This document shows positions 1 through 12,400 of a stretch of DNA of 64,000 bases, one piece after another (positions within the stretch are counted from its first letter, which is position 1; each line of letters starts with the position of its first letter). The notes under the pieces are model-generated. The model did no database searches. It had not been told where the DNA came from and was given only the letters and a program-made list of their open reading frames with translations. This DNA comes from Petrosia ficiformis (lineage: Eukaryota; Porifera; Demospongiae; Haplosclerida; Petrosiidae): contig OX345638.1 of NCBI GenBank assembly GCA_947044365.1, forward strand, positions 211,001-275,000. The letters are read 5' to 3'. A program made the position numbers and the translations under genes.

Positions 1-10
1 GTCAACAAAA

Positions 11-506
11 ATGGCCTATGAGAATTGGATAGATACAGAAATGTATGATTTAGCTCCACCACCTCTTAAAGGACTTGTATGGATTCTTGGAAAGTGTTAT
101 AGTCTTCCTCAAGGTATGAACAGTGTATTAGTGGTGATATCATTTTATCATGCTAATAATATAATAATTAATGTTTATAATTATAATATTGTAGATAACG
201 AGTCATTAGAAGCTGATATAAAGTCAAGAATATGGTTCTCTTATCGTAAAAACTTCAGACAAATTGGCAAGTTTTAAAATATCATGTAACTATTAATTGT
301 CAATTTCTCAATCTCCTCTCATCTCAGGTGATACCTCTTATAAAAGTGATTCGGGATGGGGGTGCACTTTAAGGTGTGGTCAAATGATGTTAGCACATAC
401 TCTAATTCTGAGACATATTGGAAGAGGTTAATTAATGATTGTTAATTTAAAGAGATAAGACAACTTCATTAATGATAAAAGTTTCATAATCACATAATTC
501 AAATGA

Positions 507-580
<74 letters not shown>

Positions 581-1031
581 CTCCTCTTCTTCCTCCTCTC
601 CTTCCTCCTCCTCCTCCTCCTCCTCCTCCTCCTCCTCCTCTTCCTCCTCTCCTCTCCTCCTATTCTTCATGTCTAGAATGGAGATATAATTCTAATAATA
701 GAGATGACAATTATAATAAAGTATGTTAATACTATATTAATATGTATGTACATGTATATGTATTATTTATTAGATATTGAGAATGTTTCTTGATCAGAGA
801 GATAGTATCTACTCAATACAAATGATTGGTTTGTAAATATACATATACATATGTATATACACTTGTATACATGAAAATCCAATTTAGACATACATGTACA
901 TATATACATGTACTTATATATACACACATAGATGTATACGTATATACATACACACATACATACCTTTTACATGCGTAAATACACACAGATACATATATGT
1001 ATGTAATTATGTACATACATGTACATACATG

Positions 1032-1064
<33 letters not shown>

Positions 1065-1291
1065 GTACATACATACATGTGTACATATATACATACATAC
1101 ATACACACATACATACATACATACATACATACATGTACATATTTACATACATACATACATACATACACACATACATACATACATGTATATATTTACATAC
1201 ATACATACATATATACATACATACATACATATATGTACATATTTACGTACATACATACATACATACATACATACATACATACATACATACA

Positions 1292-1325
<34 letters not shown>

Positions 1326-1525
1326 CATACATACATACATATATACATACATACGTACATACATACATACATACATACATATATACATACATACGTACAT
1401 ACATACATACATACATACATAATAGTTTTCCATACTTATGTTCATATATTAGCATTACAAGGATCTGATTTCGGTCGAACAGTAGGTCAATGGTTTGGTC
1501 CAAACAATGTGGCTCAGGCTATCAA

Positions 1526-1587
<62 letters not shown>

Positions 1588-3803
1588 TAGTGCTTATTAA
1601 TTATTATTAATTAATTATCAGGAGATTGGTAGTTCATGATCAATGGAGTAAAATAGCAGTGTACATTGCGATGGACATGTTAGTCATTATCGAAGATATG
1701 AGTAAGTATATATATATCTATATTTCTATCTGTCTATCTATCTATTCATAAATAGAGGATCTTTGTCGTAAAAGTCATGGAGTACATAATTCAGTAAATG
1801 TTGAAGTCACTACTGTGGATGGAGAGAAGGTCCATACACCAACTACTCGTGGAGTAAAAGGTTTTCAACTCTCTATATCTGATCCTAGTCTTCCCGGATC
1901 TAAAGAACCTCATCATAAAATGACAGGGACTAAGTCAGTACTATCTACTCAACCTCATAGTAAAACCAAAACTCGTGGAATATCTCTGTCATTTTCACCT
2001 AATAAACTACCAACCCGAGTATCACGTTCATATGATCCAATGGCTGATACCTCACTTATAAATCTAACAATGGAAGACTTTCAGAGACAGTTCAGTGGAG
2101 ATTCAAACCTCCCTAATCCAAAGGAAGAAGAAGAGGAAGTAGATTGTCCATCTTCTCCCTTGTCAACATTTCATCCACTTCTCTTGTTTATTCCTCTTCG
2201 TCTTGGTCAGGAGAAATTCAATATGGAGTACTCAGCTGCTGTAAAGGCTTGCTTCACCTTGCCTCAGTCGGTTGGAATAATTGGAGGTAAACCTAGACAT
2301 GCTCTTTGGTTCGTTGGTTACCATGGTGAGTGTATGTATGTACGTGTGTGTATGTGTATGTATGTATGTATGTATGTATGTATGTATGTATGTATGTATG
2401 TATGTATGATGTATGTACAGTATGTATGTATGTATGTGTGTGTGTGTATATGTATGTACATGTGTATGTATGTATGTATGTATGTATGTATGTATGTATG
2501 TACATTTGTAAATTGTAAGTATGTATGTATGTATATATTATTATACATGTATGTTATGCACATGTGTATTATATAGTTATGGTTATATTATTATCTCATA
2601 GATAATCATTTATTATATTTTGATCCTCACACAACTCAACCATCTGTACAAGTAATGGAGAATGGATGGATCCCCGATGAATCTTATCATTGTGAAAAGG
2701 CAGACAGAATATTAATTAATGAGTTAGACCCCTCTTTAGCACTAGTGAGACCACATGACAACCAAATTAATATATAATTATATTCATAGCTGTTACCATG
2801 GTTACATATTACATAAGGTTGATAATAGCTAGTCATATGACAAAGCAATGATTGTCTGTAATGATATTCATAGCAGGTCTTAAATGTTGGCATTTGATCT
2901 TCAATGTCATTTCTAATAATATTATTAGTAACAAGTATTTGATTGATTCCTAACGGGGTTCTGAAGCATTCAGTACCACTCCACTGCTGATGGTTGTCTG
3001 GTTGACGTAGCTCAGTGGTAAGAATACTGGTAACTGAAGTCAGTGACCCTGGGTTCAATTCCCAGAGACTACCAGCATTTTTCAATTCACTCTTTCAGCC
3101 TTACTAATTAAAATTTAGCATTTAAATATTACTACTAATTTTTACAATAGTATATTAATAATATTTGTGTCTTTCCCACAGGGCTTTTATTGTAAAGATG
3201 AAAAAGATTTAGATGATCTTTGTAGAAGATTACAAACTGTTAGTAATAACAGCTGATAAGAGGACTATGTTATATATACACTACACCTGTCTACACAATG
3301 AAATGACTCTACTACACAATCACATGATAGTACTACATGATCACATGACCATTAATTAATACGGTCTACTTACTAAATAGATCATGTGATCAGCATGTGA
3401 TAGTACTACTTATGAGTGTATTATATATATGTATTATACATGTATCTATTTTACAGGATGTATTATCTAAAATGTCATACATGTTTGAACTAACACAACA
3501 CAGACCATCTTATTGGGGACCACGAGAAGCAAAAAGACAAAGCTGTAAAGAACGTAAGCTAAATGATGAATATGTATGCTGGACATTCATTAGTATTTGA
3601 ATAAGCCACTTGATGTATTTTAATATTGATATGCCAGTTGCCATACACTAAGATATGTTTAATGGTTACCATGGTGATATTATTATATATTAATTACAGC
3701 ATTCATTCTTGTTGAACCAGACAGTGTTGAGAGTGATGAAGGATTTGAACTTGTGGATTGGCCATACCCTACACCGGAACCAGAACAAGGGAATTATATC
3801 TGA
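11..3803 (+). CDS. ATG4: ATG4-family autophagy cysteine protease
   Basis: Peptidase C54 that in known relatives trims the C terminus of ATG8/LC3 and removes it from phosphatidylethanolamine. Twelve exons with consistent phases: 11-113, 195-266, 328-426, 677-720, 774-828, 1453-1525, 1622-1701, 1756-2325, 2602-2744, 3182-3238, 3457-3553, 3700-3803; about 498 aa. The catalytic Cys is about residue 71 in DSGWGCTLRCGQM. The Asp-His pair is in YFDPHTTQP (about D373 and H375). GQWFGPN and the FELVDWP-type tail also fit. Exon 8 carries a roughly 100-residue low-complexity insert before the LLLFIPLRLG strand, so the protein is longer than human ATG4B (393 aa). Intron 2 appears to use a GC donor at 267. 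The start at 11 has a good context (aaaATGG) but lies at the window edge, so an upstream exon cannot be excluded. Which of the vertebrate A-D paralogues it matches is not resolved. Confidence 0.93.
495..661. repeat. CCT/CTT polypyrimidine tract
   Basis: A run of CTC/CTT/CCT triplets in ATG4 intron 3. Its opposite strand reads as poly-Glu but has no other coding sign, and the true exon follows at 677. Confidence 0.9.
985..1421. repeat. (CATA)n tetranucleotide array
   Basis: Several hundred bases of CATA units with TATA and CGTA variants inside ATG4 intron 5. Open frames here encode only Tyr/Ile/His/Thr or Met/Tyr/Val/Cys repeats and are not genes. A (TG)n run follows at about 1527-1586 in the next intron. 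Confidence 0.95.
2335..2530. repeat. (TATG)n tetranucleotide array
   Basis: Imperfect TATG repeats just after the ATG4 exon 8 donor at 2326. Purely intronic. Confidence 0.95.
2990..3125 (+). mobile_element. tRNA-derived SINE copy 1
   Basis: A tRNA-like head with an A-box-like stretch (tagctcagtggt, about 3009) and a B box (gggttcaattccc, about 3051) is followed by a non-tRNA tail (cactctttcagcctta). The same head and tail recur at 35172 (+) and 57685 (-), which marks a family and not a tRNA gene. It sits in ATG4 intron 9. Confidence 0.75.
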
Positions 3804-3902
3804 TCATACCATTATTAATATAAATTATTTTGTTGCAGTGTTTTTGTTTTACTGGTCATTCATTTTTATCATTAAATATTGAAATATAATACTGTACATA
3901 AT

Positions 3903-4434
3903 GTCAATCCATGTACATGTACATAGCGTCAATCCATGTACATGTACTTAGCGTCAATCCATGTACATGTACAAAAACATGAATCCATGTATGTGTACAT
4001 AATGTCAATTCATGTACATGTACATAACATCAACCCATGTACATGTACATAACATCAATATATGTATATGTACATGTACATAACATCAATCCATGTACAT
4101 GTACATAACATCAATCCAAGTACATGTACATAACATCAATCCAAGTACATGTACATAATGTTAACCCATGTACATGTACATAACATCAATATATGTATAT
4201 GTACATGTACATAACATCAATCCATGTACATGTACATAACATCAATCCAAGTACATGTACATTAATCCATGTACATGTACATAACATCAATCCATGTACA
4301 TGTACATATAACGTTAACCCATGTACATGTACATAACATCAATCCAAGTACATGTACATTAATCCATGTACATGTACATAACATCAATCCATGTACGTGT
4401 ACATATAACGTTAAGCCATGTACATGTACATAAA
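3903..4434. repeat. 25-bp palindromic minisatellite
   Basis: About 20 units built on the self-complementary block catgtacatgtacat plus a spacer of the type aacatcaatc. Higher-order duplications are visible; for example the block near 4060-4160 recurs near 4190-4270. It fills most of the gap between ATG4 and the LAMP array. Confidence 0.9.
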
Positions 4435-4724
4435 ACATGTATACATACTATACATACATCTTTCTCCTCATGTAACAACAAATTGAGGCCATTAATTTTT
4501 AGTTGCCATGGTAATGAAATATTCAATGTTTAATGAAACTATATTTCATATTTATTGTATAAAGCTATTTTTAGAATAATGAAGCAAATAATTATAAAGA
4601 AATATGTGAAATCCAAAAAAATAAGACATATCGTGTCACTCATATGATTATCACATGTTTTCATATTATATCTGCAATATTACGATATTATTTTGAAAAT
4701 TAATTTACTTGGTTTAGTCACGTT

Positions 4725-7031
4725 TTAGGTTAATGGCTCGTACGAGCTCTTTTTACGACTCTTCAAACATACAATAATATAGAAAGCAGTGATAGAAATG
4801 AAAAAGATTCCTAGCCCTCCAGCTACAGCTGTTCCTACAACAATAGCTACTATATCAGACCCTTTCACATCCTGACTGCATCGAGCAGCTATAAATATGT
4901 AACAGTATGATTAATTTTATATTCATTAAAAACACAACTTACAATTCTGATAATCTCCTGAAGTTGCATTACTGAATTCAAATGCTTGTATTTTGAATTC
5001 TGAGATCTTAGCAGACATTGTGAAATAGATAGATTCGCTATTTTCAGTTGAATTTAGAGTGAAGTCAATTTTTTTATTACTTTCACAGTAATAAGACTTT
5101 TTGAAATTGATATCTCCAATTAGTCCCTTACTTCTGGTACCACTTATAAAACCTGTGAAATAAAGTATAGGCAAGTACTCTTTCAGAACTCATCAACTCA
5201 AGACACCAAGCTGACAATATCTGATTAATAATCCCCCATGTCCACTCAAAATAGGTGAAAATATACTTATTTATAGTCAAATTTAGAGCTAAAAAGTTAT
5301 TGTGATCATTAGTACTGCTCTTTAGTGACCTGTCCAAGCTATATGGATATAGACAAATTCTAATTTGCATTTAGTATATACATAATCCTGCTATCAAGAG
5401 GTAGTTAATTTATCTGAGAGGTGGTTGTTCCTGACCTAACACTGACTCTTTGGCAATTTTGTTTCACAAACCTGCTTCTGGTGTGACATCATCAAAAGCC
5501 TCATCAACATCAACAGACAATTCTACTTCACTGATATTCCACCTTCTGTTGTCATAATTCTGAAATAGATACATTAAAATATCACACGCACTTTTAGTAA
5601 GTTAACTATAACTATTACTAAAACCTCTTTTAGTAAGGTATTGTGAGTTAACTATAACTATAACTAAAACCAGCCTAGCCTCTGTTTGCTATGCAACTGG
5701 AAACATCCTCAAATCTTGACAGATAGAGATCTGCCTAACACATAACTAAACTGGTTATGATCTAAAAACACTTACTGCTATAAATGTGTATGTCAAAACA
5801 TATTCTTCGTCATCTCCCCATGTTAATTCTATTGCAGCATGGTCATAGTTATCAATAATAGACTCACTACAGTAACCACTGACATCTGCATTACAATCCA
5901 CTGGAACTGTTGCTGTAGTGCTCTAAAATAGATGAGCAATATAAATATTAATTTCCATTTCATTAACAACTTGTGCTAGATTATTAGTATTATAATGATC
6001 TTATTGTTTCTGCAAGTGTGTGACTAGCGATGAAGTTGCTAATATTAACCAGTTCCCCGGGACTGATGGCTTTACATCCATCCCCTCCGAATGGTGCAGA
6101 CACACAGCTCCCTCCTCATTTTGAGGGTGGAGCTGAGTATACTCATAGGTGAAAAAAGCCTGCACCTAGTGGGGCTTGAACCCACAAACTTTCGAATGCA
6201 GGCCAGCACTTTAACCAATAGGCCACTACTACACTCCCAAGCACCTCACATAAAGCATACAGAACATCATTGCACTGCAATAATCATTAAAACTGACCAT
6301 AGATGTTTATATACAATACAATAACTGGTTTCTGAAACTTGTATAACATACCTCTGTTGTGTTATCAACAGTCTTGTTGTATCCAATTTTAAACTCTGCA
6401 GTGATATTCATTCTCACACACACTACAGAATCAGTACCTGTCCCATTATATAGTATGAACTGACAATTCTGACTGGACCCTAAAGAAAGCACAATACAAT
6501 ATATACATAACCATCCATCATAATATATATATATATATATATATGTGTGTGTCTGTCTATAGTATATTTGTGATGCAAGATTTATTATTATTTATAAAGT
6601 ACAAGCACTCTATCATATTGCTATATTGTCATATATAAACTCACCTAAAACTACTAAAGCTAGGATTACACCCAATACAAGTAGTTTATCCATTATAATA
6701 TATATATATATGTGTGTGTGTGTGTCTATAGTATATTTGTGATGCAAGATTTATTATTATTTATAAAGTACAAGCACTCTATCATATTGCTATATTGTCA
6801 TATTTAAACTCACCTAAAACTACTAAAGCTAGGATTACACCCAATACAAGTAGTTTATCCATTATAATATATATATATATGTGTGTGTGTGTGTCTATAG
6901 TATATTTATGATGCAACATTTATTATTATTTATAAAGTACAAGCACTCTATCATATTGCTATATTGTCATATTTAAACTCACCTAAAACTACTGAAGCTA
7001 GGATTACACCCAATACAAGTAGTTTATCCAT
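4725..7031 (-). CDS. LAMP-like lysosomal membrane glycoprotein, copy A
   Basis: Single-pass type I membrane protein of about 261 aa. Exons on the minus strand: 6983-7031 (signal peptide), 6352-6479, 5776-5922, 5472-5559, 4943-5152, 4725-4888, with phases 1,0,0,1,1. The signal peptide is MDKLLVLGVILASVVLG. The lumenal part has several Cys (QNC, VVCVR, DCNAD, SYYC, ARC), many N-glycosylation sequons, and the LAMP-type blocks ISEVELSVDV and KIQAFEF. A transmembrane helix is followed by a short tail ending SYEPLT, a YxxL lysosomal sorting signal. It is shorter than two-domain LAMP1/2 and resembles single-domain family members. The signal-peptide exon exists in three copies (see separate entry). 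In known LAMPs the role is limiting-membrane protection and lysosome fusion; here that is inference. Confidence 0.85.
6045..6240 (-). mobile_element. tRNA-derived SINE, second family
   Basis: On the minus strand a tRNA-like head has an A-box-like tggcctattggttaaag and a B box gggttcaagcccc. It is followed by a body containing a GAGGAGGGAGCT stretch. It lies in the intron between exons 2 and 3 of LAMP copy A. The acceptor stem does not close, so a functional tRNA is unlikely. Confidence 0.65.
6525..7031 (-). repeat. Triplicated 169-bp unit with the LAMP-A first exon
   Basis: Three head-to-tail copies, each carrying a complete first exon with ATG and GTGAGT donor: 6983-7031, 6814-6862 and 6645-6693, at exactly 169-bp spacing. 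Copies at 6645 and 6814 encode MDKLLVLGVILALVVLG; the outermost copy has Ser for Leu at residue 13. The flanking TA/TG run and the atttattattatttataaag stretch are also repeated. Only the outermost copy adjoins non-repeated upstream DNA, so it is the likeliest one in use. Confidence 0.92.
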
Positions 7032-7259
7032 GATAACTCAGTGTATCAAGTATTTGTTTAGTCGCCTTCTCTGCAGAGTGGGAGGGGCTGGCTACTTTGC
7101 AAATAATTATACAATTCAGTACGAAAAATTAACAGATATCGTTTATGTTGTAAGAAAAAAAATTAAAAGATGTGTCATCTGTAACTCACATGATCTTCAA
7201 ATGTCACATGACATGTACTTAATAATAATTATTATATACATTGGTTAATAACTTATATT

Positions 7260-9767
7260 TTAAGATAATTTCTCATATGAATTTTTAGTATTTCTCAAAC
7301 GTCCCACAACATAAGCAACCAGAACCACAATAATGAGACCAGCTACGGCACACCCTACAGAAACACCTATGATCAGTCTAATATTAGTATGTTGAGAACA
7401 TTCTACACCTGTAATTTAATAGAGAGTGATTCAGAAGTGATACAGTAATGATTTCATTCTAGCTCACTATCTTGATAATTTCCTGAAGTTGGATTCTTAA
7501 ACTCAAACGCTTGCACTTTAAAATCTGAGATTTTAGCAGACATATTGAAATAGATAGACTCATTGTTTGCGTCTGTATCAGGAGTTAATTGAATGCTTCT
7601 ATTCTGTTCACAATGATATGATTGTTTAAAATCCAAATTATTAATATAACTCTCCTTTGAATAGATACCAGTAATATTACCTAAAGTGAAAAAAATGAGT
7701 CTGTTCACATAATGATGACCTTAAAATTATGATATGATGACTTTATATGTAATATAGTATATAGTTTAATGTCATAAGGTTAATACATGATTATACTGTA
7801 ACTCAATAATGAAGCCATGGATTGAAATTTTACATACACAAAAAAGAGCGGGAAGGATAATTACCTTAAGGACACGTTTAAAAACGGGTACTAAATTTAG
7901 CGTTTTTAGCGAGAAGCATCAAAAACGCTAATTTTAGTAATCGCAAAAATAGAATTTACTATAGTGAAAATTTCAAAATTTCGTATAATTAGATAATTTC
8001 CATCAGAGCTAGAGTTCGAGTCTTCGTCCTCGGGAACGATCTCGTCTTCTCCATGATCAGCGTTTATTCTTCTGAGAATATCTGCATTAGCATCTTCAAA
8101 TCTTCCTTCTACTGGCTCCTTGTACTTCTCGCTGACCAAAGATTCATACTTCTTGATGTTAATGTTTCATACAATTGTTGTTAATAATGGGAATTATGTA
8201 ACACCAAAGTTAAAATAGCTAAAATTAGTACCAGCCAAAAGTAGTAGGTCCCAAAACCGCTAAATTTAGTACCCGTTTTTAAACGTGTCCTTAAGGTATA
8301 TGAAAATAGTTAACAAGATTGTTTGTCATTCAAAACTAAATTTTTCAGAGGACAAGGTGAACATGAATGACCTTTAGTTACTAATTCAAATCAACAAACC
8401 TGCTGTTGGTGTGACATTAACAAATGCTTTATTAACATCAACAGACAATCCTAGTTCACTGATTTTCCATTTTTTATTATTATTCTAATAGAATTGAGAG
8501 TTTATTAATTCATATCACTATAAAATATACACTATATAATTATTAATTGTATAGACACATAAACTCACAGCTTTAAATATGAAAGTCATAACATAGCTCT
8601 CCCATGTTATATTCATAGTAATATTACGATTCCCATGAGCAGTAAGTTTATCACAATCTCCAGTGGCATTAGCTTGTGCACAATTCATAAAAAAGTCTGC
8701 AATAGCACTCTAAAATAAAATGAAAGCTTAAAATATTAATTTGTTTTGGAATGCATGAATTTTGGCAATGTGGTAGTTTCGAGGCTATACGTTAGTGAAG
8801 AAGGGACATCCCTGCTTCACTAACATATACCCTCGATGTGGTTAATGTGTTAGTACTGGTATAGTCTAACACTGCATGGTAATATGAGAGAACATGATTG
8901 ATTTAATAAGTTTGGGTGTTTTGTATGGTTTTCATGTACTACAATCAAGATAGATAAATTCATGATTAATTTTAATTCAACATGTGTAGGTGATAGCCAG
9001 TGGATTCCACATACACTTATTCTTAAGAGGTGTTGGTTTAAAGTATATATTATATATAAACTCATGTTTAATGACAAGATAGTAATACTACTGGTATTAC
9101 AAGAGCCGGGCTCCTGGTATCACATAGTCTAGTCTCTGCGGAAAGATGAGAAGGTCTAGGGACATTCATATACTATCACTTAATCACTCTACTAGTCATA
9201 GTAAAGGTAGACTGATGTGTAGAACATTGGTCATGGAGTAGACAAGCATAATGGCCACTTTCTATATCTAACCTGCCGATAAACAATTATTACATTCCAT
9301 AGTGATCACATGACAGTTTTCCTGCGATCTGATTGGCCTGCAAATATAGTTGCAGCTAGTACAAATATGTAAATATGTATATCCCCAGCTCCCATCATCT
9401 TTCCACGGAGATCTGGTCATGCCAGACTACAGGTATAACATACATGCATATATATACGTATATATACCTCTGTTGTGTTTTGATCAACAGTCTTATTGTA
9501 TCCAATTTTAAACTCTGCAGTGATATTCATTCTCACACACACTACAGAATCATTGCCTAACACAAACCCACAATTCTCATGAGATGGATTCTTACATTGA
9601 CCTGTGGAACAAGTTTGGAATCAACTTTTTATATTGTTTATCAACAGATTTACCCAACTACACATAATTTCATTACATACACTTTTTACTAATTATAATT
9701 ATATCCAAAACTCACCTACTTGTATTATTACTAAACTTAGTAACACACTCACTAATAACTTCTCCAT
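7260..9767 (-). CDS. LAMP-like lysosomal membrane glycoprotein, copy B
   Basis: About 257 aa. Exons: 9716-9767, 9468-9601, 8569-8709, 8400-8484, 7468-7680, 7260-7408, with the same phases as copy A. Signal peptide MEKLLVSVLLSLVIIQVG. The exon-2 block VVCVRMNITAEFKIGYNKT is almost identical to copy A, and the KVQAFEF block is conserved. The tail after the membrane helix ends SYEKLS (YxxL). The third and fourth introns are enlarged by inserted repeats, including a nested transposon at 7864-8296. It starts only 122 bp downstream of the stop of copy C. Function as for copy A. Confidence 0.84.
7864..8296. mobile_element. TIR element (MITE-like) with TA target duplication
   Basis: A 433-bp element with near-perfect inverted ends of about 40 bp starting CCTTAAGGACACGTTTAAAA, flanked by TA on both sides. 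It lies in a LAMP-B intron. It interrupts an older dispersed repeat whose uninterrupted copy is seen at about 45170-45310; closing the gap with one TA restores that site. An internal minus-strand open frame (7906-8139, acidic) matches nothing I recognise and is too short for a transposase. TA duplication fits Tc1/mariner-type mobilisation. Confidence 0.88.
8779..8836. other. Near-perfect intronic hairpin
   Basis: A 21-bp stem with two mismatches (arms 8780-8800 and 8815-8835), and four more pairs inside the loop (aggg/ccct). It lies in the LAMP-B intron between exons 2 and 3. It could be a foldback repeat remnant or a small-RNA precursor; the sequence alone does not decide. Confidence 0.6.
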
Positions 9768-9889
9768 TTTGCAGTTTACACACATAAGAGTGGGTGGAGC
9801 CAATTATAATTAATTAAATTTAATATAATAATAAATACATACAAAATACAGATCAAAAGTCACAGCTGTGTCATGTGTCGATCACATGA

Positions 9890-11926
9890 CTAAGACAATG
9901 TCTCGTACGATTTCTTTTTACAATAATTTCTCAAACGTCCGATAATGTAAATACATAGCACAATGATTACAAGCACCGCTAGACAAGCACCAACTGCTAT
10001 AGGCACGATATTAGAACCATTTATATCTTTGTTACATCGCACATCTACAGAAAGAAATGGATTTATATACATTTTACTAGTGATTAACACAACACTTATA
10101 TAATTATTATATATACTGATTTTTAAGATTGTAATTAATCCCATGTCTCATTCCCATGTCTCATTCCCATGTTACTTACAGCTTCCATAATTCCCTTCAA
10201 TTTTATTCCCAAACTCAAAAGCTTGCACTTTGAAATGTGAGATACTAGCAGACATAAATGTGATGTGATCAGATTCTTTTTTGTTGAGATTAAAGTCAAA
10301 GTTTTTTTCACTTTTGCAATAATAAGAATGCTTCAGATCTGTTGTTTGAATTAAGTATTTTTCATTATCCTGTGTACCTGTAACAACACCTAAATGGGCA
10401 TTAAATAGAATATACTATCATTCAATGGGCATTAATAGGAATAACATACCTCTTGTTGAATCATTAAACACTTCACTAACATCGACAGACAGCGCTATTT
10501 CACTAATGTTCCATTGATTATAACCTGTCTTAAAATGCTGTTAGAACAATAAAGAATAATTAATAATAATTAAATTACAATCATATAGCTTAATTGATAT
10601 ATACAGACTGAAGCACAGTATGAAGCCTCATACCCAGGCTCCCAGATTAGAGCTCTTTCTCATATCAGATAGCCTAGGATGAGTCTATTTATACAGATTA
10701 CCATTTGAGATTATATTGTACATTTGGAAGTGATTGAAACATTAATTCATAATTGTTTAAATACTCTTTATTCGTATGCAGTAATTAATAGATATCTAAC
10801 TTCCAGAATACATTTTCAATGGCTTCCTGCATACATCATTTTTATTTAAGGAACAGACACACAGAGATACATACACACACACATATATATAAATACACAC
10901 ATAGATACATACACACATACACACAGATACACACATATACACACACATATATATAAATACACACATAGATACATACACACATAGATACATCATATACACA
11001 CATACATACACATACAGACACACATTATAGTATATATAGTATACATGTATACACATACACACATAAACTCACAGCTAAAAATGTATATGTTAAAACATAC
11101 TCCTCATTATCACCCCATGTTAAATTCATTTGTGTTCTTTTATATCCTTTATGATGCTTATGATTACAATATCCAGTGATGATAGTACAATCTCCAGTGA
11201 TATTAGTTGTATTACATGCTGATGGAATAACTATATGTACAGTCTAAAATGAAATGAAGAATTATGAGAAAGGTTATTCACAATGCAATCAACATTTTAA
11301 ATACCAGAATGTATTGCATACATACCAGACTGGGGTCAATTAGAATGTAGTGTAATATATTACTAATACAAACCTCTTAAGTCATATAATATAGTATTAT
11401 TACTATTAATTTACCTCCTAAGTCATGCAGTGTAATATATTACTATTACTGATATTACTTCAGTTTTTAATTACTTATTACTATTACTCCACGGCTGATC
11501 GATACATTATAATTAAGTATATATACATACATACATAATTATAATAATTATATCTGAAGTCAACACATCTATATACAAGATATCACAATTATAATAAAAA
11601 CCGGTTTCTCAAACTAGTATATTTATACCTTTGTTTTGTTATTAACAGTACTACTATAACCAACTCTAAACTGTGCAGCAATATTCATTCGTACACACAC
11701 AGAATCATTATTTGTTGCATTCCTCAACACAAATTCATGAATCTCATTTTTGGTTGAATTATTACATAGTCCTGAGGGAATAGATCACATGATAGTCACT
11801 GAGTACATATAATTATATGAATGAACAGATATTACAAAAACCACCAGTGTGTGTGTGTGTTCATTCTTCATACTCACCCACTATCACTAAAGTTAGACTT
11901 ACAGCAACTATCAACAACTTGGCCAT
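9890..11926 (-). CDS. LAMP-like lysosomal membrane glycoprotein, copy C
   Basis: About 271 aa, the longest of the four. Exons: 11878-11926, 11629-11771, 11073-11243, 10450-10537, 10180-10389, 9890-10044. Signal peptide MAKLLIVAVSLTLVIVG. The extra length is in exon 3, around a Cys/His-rich stretch (GYCNHKHHKGYKR). The membrane segment begins SNIVPIAVGACLAVLVII, close to the LAMP1 pattern, and the tail ends SYETLS. Intron 3 holds CA-rich repeats at about 10855-11065. Same architecture and likely role as its neighbours. Confidence 0.85.
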
Positions 11927-12400
11927 TGTTTCTTGTATCACGTGCCTCCTTGGCCACGCCCTCCTAACTTTACTAGTACAGTTCTTGACTGTCATGAGTG
12001 CATCATGTATTCATCACATGTTCTTACAAACAAGATGGCAATTACCTACATATACTACACTCAAGAATAATTTCAATAAAATTAGTGTATCATACTTAAT
12101 TAATTCTCTTTACAAGGTCACATGACCTTTCCACGTCAGCTGATCTTAGTATTATTATAAATTTTATAATGTGCAAAGAAATTACATCAATACTTAGATA
12201 ATAACATTAATACTTATAAAATACAAACAAGAGAAAAAAACATGGACAAATCATATGTTAATCACATGACTATCACATGTTCTTGACAAACAAGATAGCA
12301 AATACATGCACTAGAAACACTCTTAGGTAATGTTACATAATAATGTGCAACGCCTTGATAATTATTATTAATAGAGTGTACACTCAGAGATACATGCATT

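Noticed and set aside
428..670. Minus-strand frame of about 80 residues, mostly Glu
   Set aside because: It is the reverse of a CCT/CTT tract inside an ATG4 intron; no motif, and the true exon begins at 677 on the other strand.
894..1610. Long open frames of Tyr-Ile-His-Thr repeats around 900-1600
   Set aside because: They are produced by the CATA tetranucleotide array and run through real splice sites; overlapping frames are open on both strands.
2990..3075. Possible tRNA gene
   Set aside because: It has A- and B-box sequences, but the cloverleaf does not close and the same head plus tail recurs at two other loci, so it is a SINE.
7906..8139. Acidic 77-residue minus-strand frame inside the TIR element
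   Set aside because: No transposase motif and it runs into the terminal repeat; probably chance or a decayed remnant.
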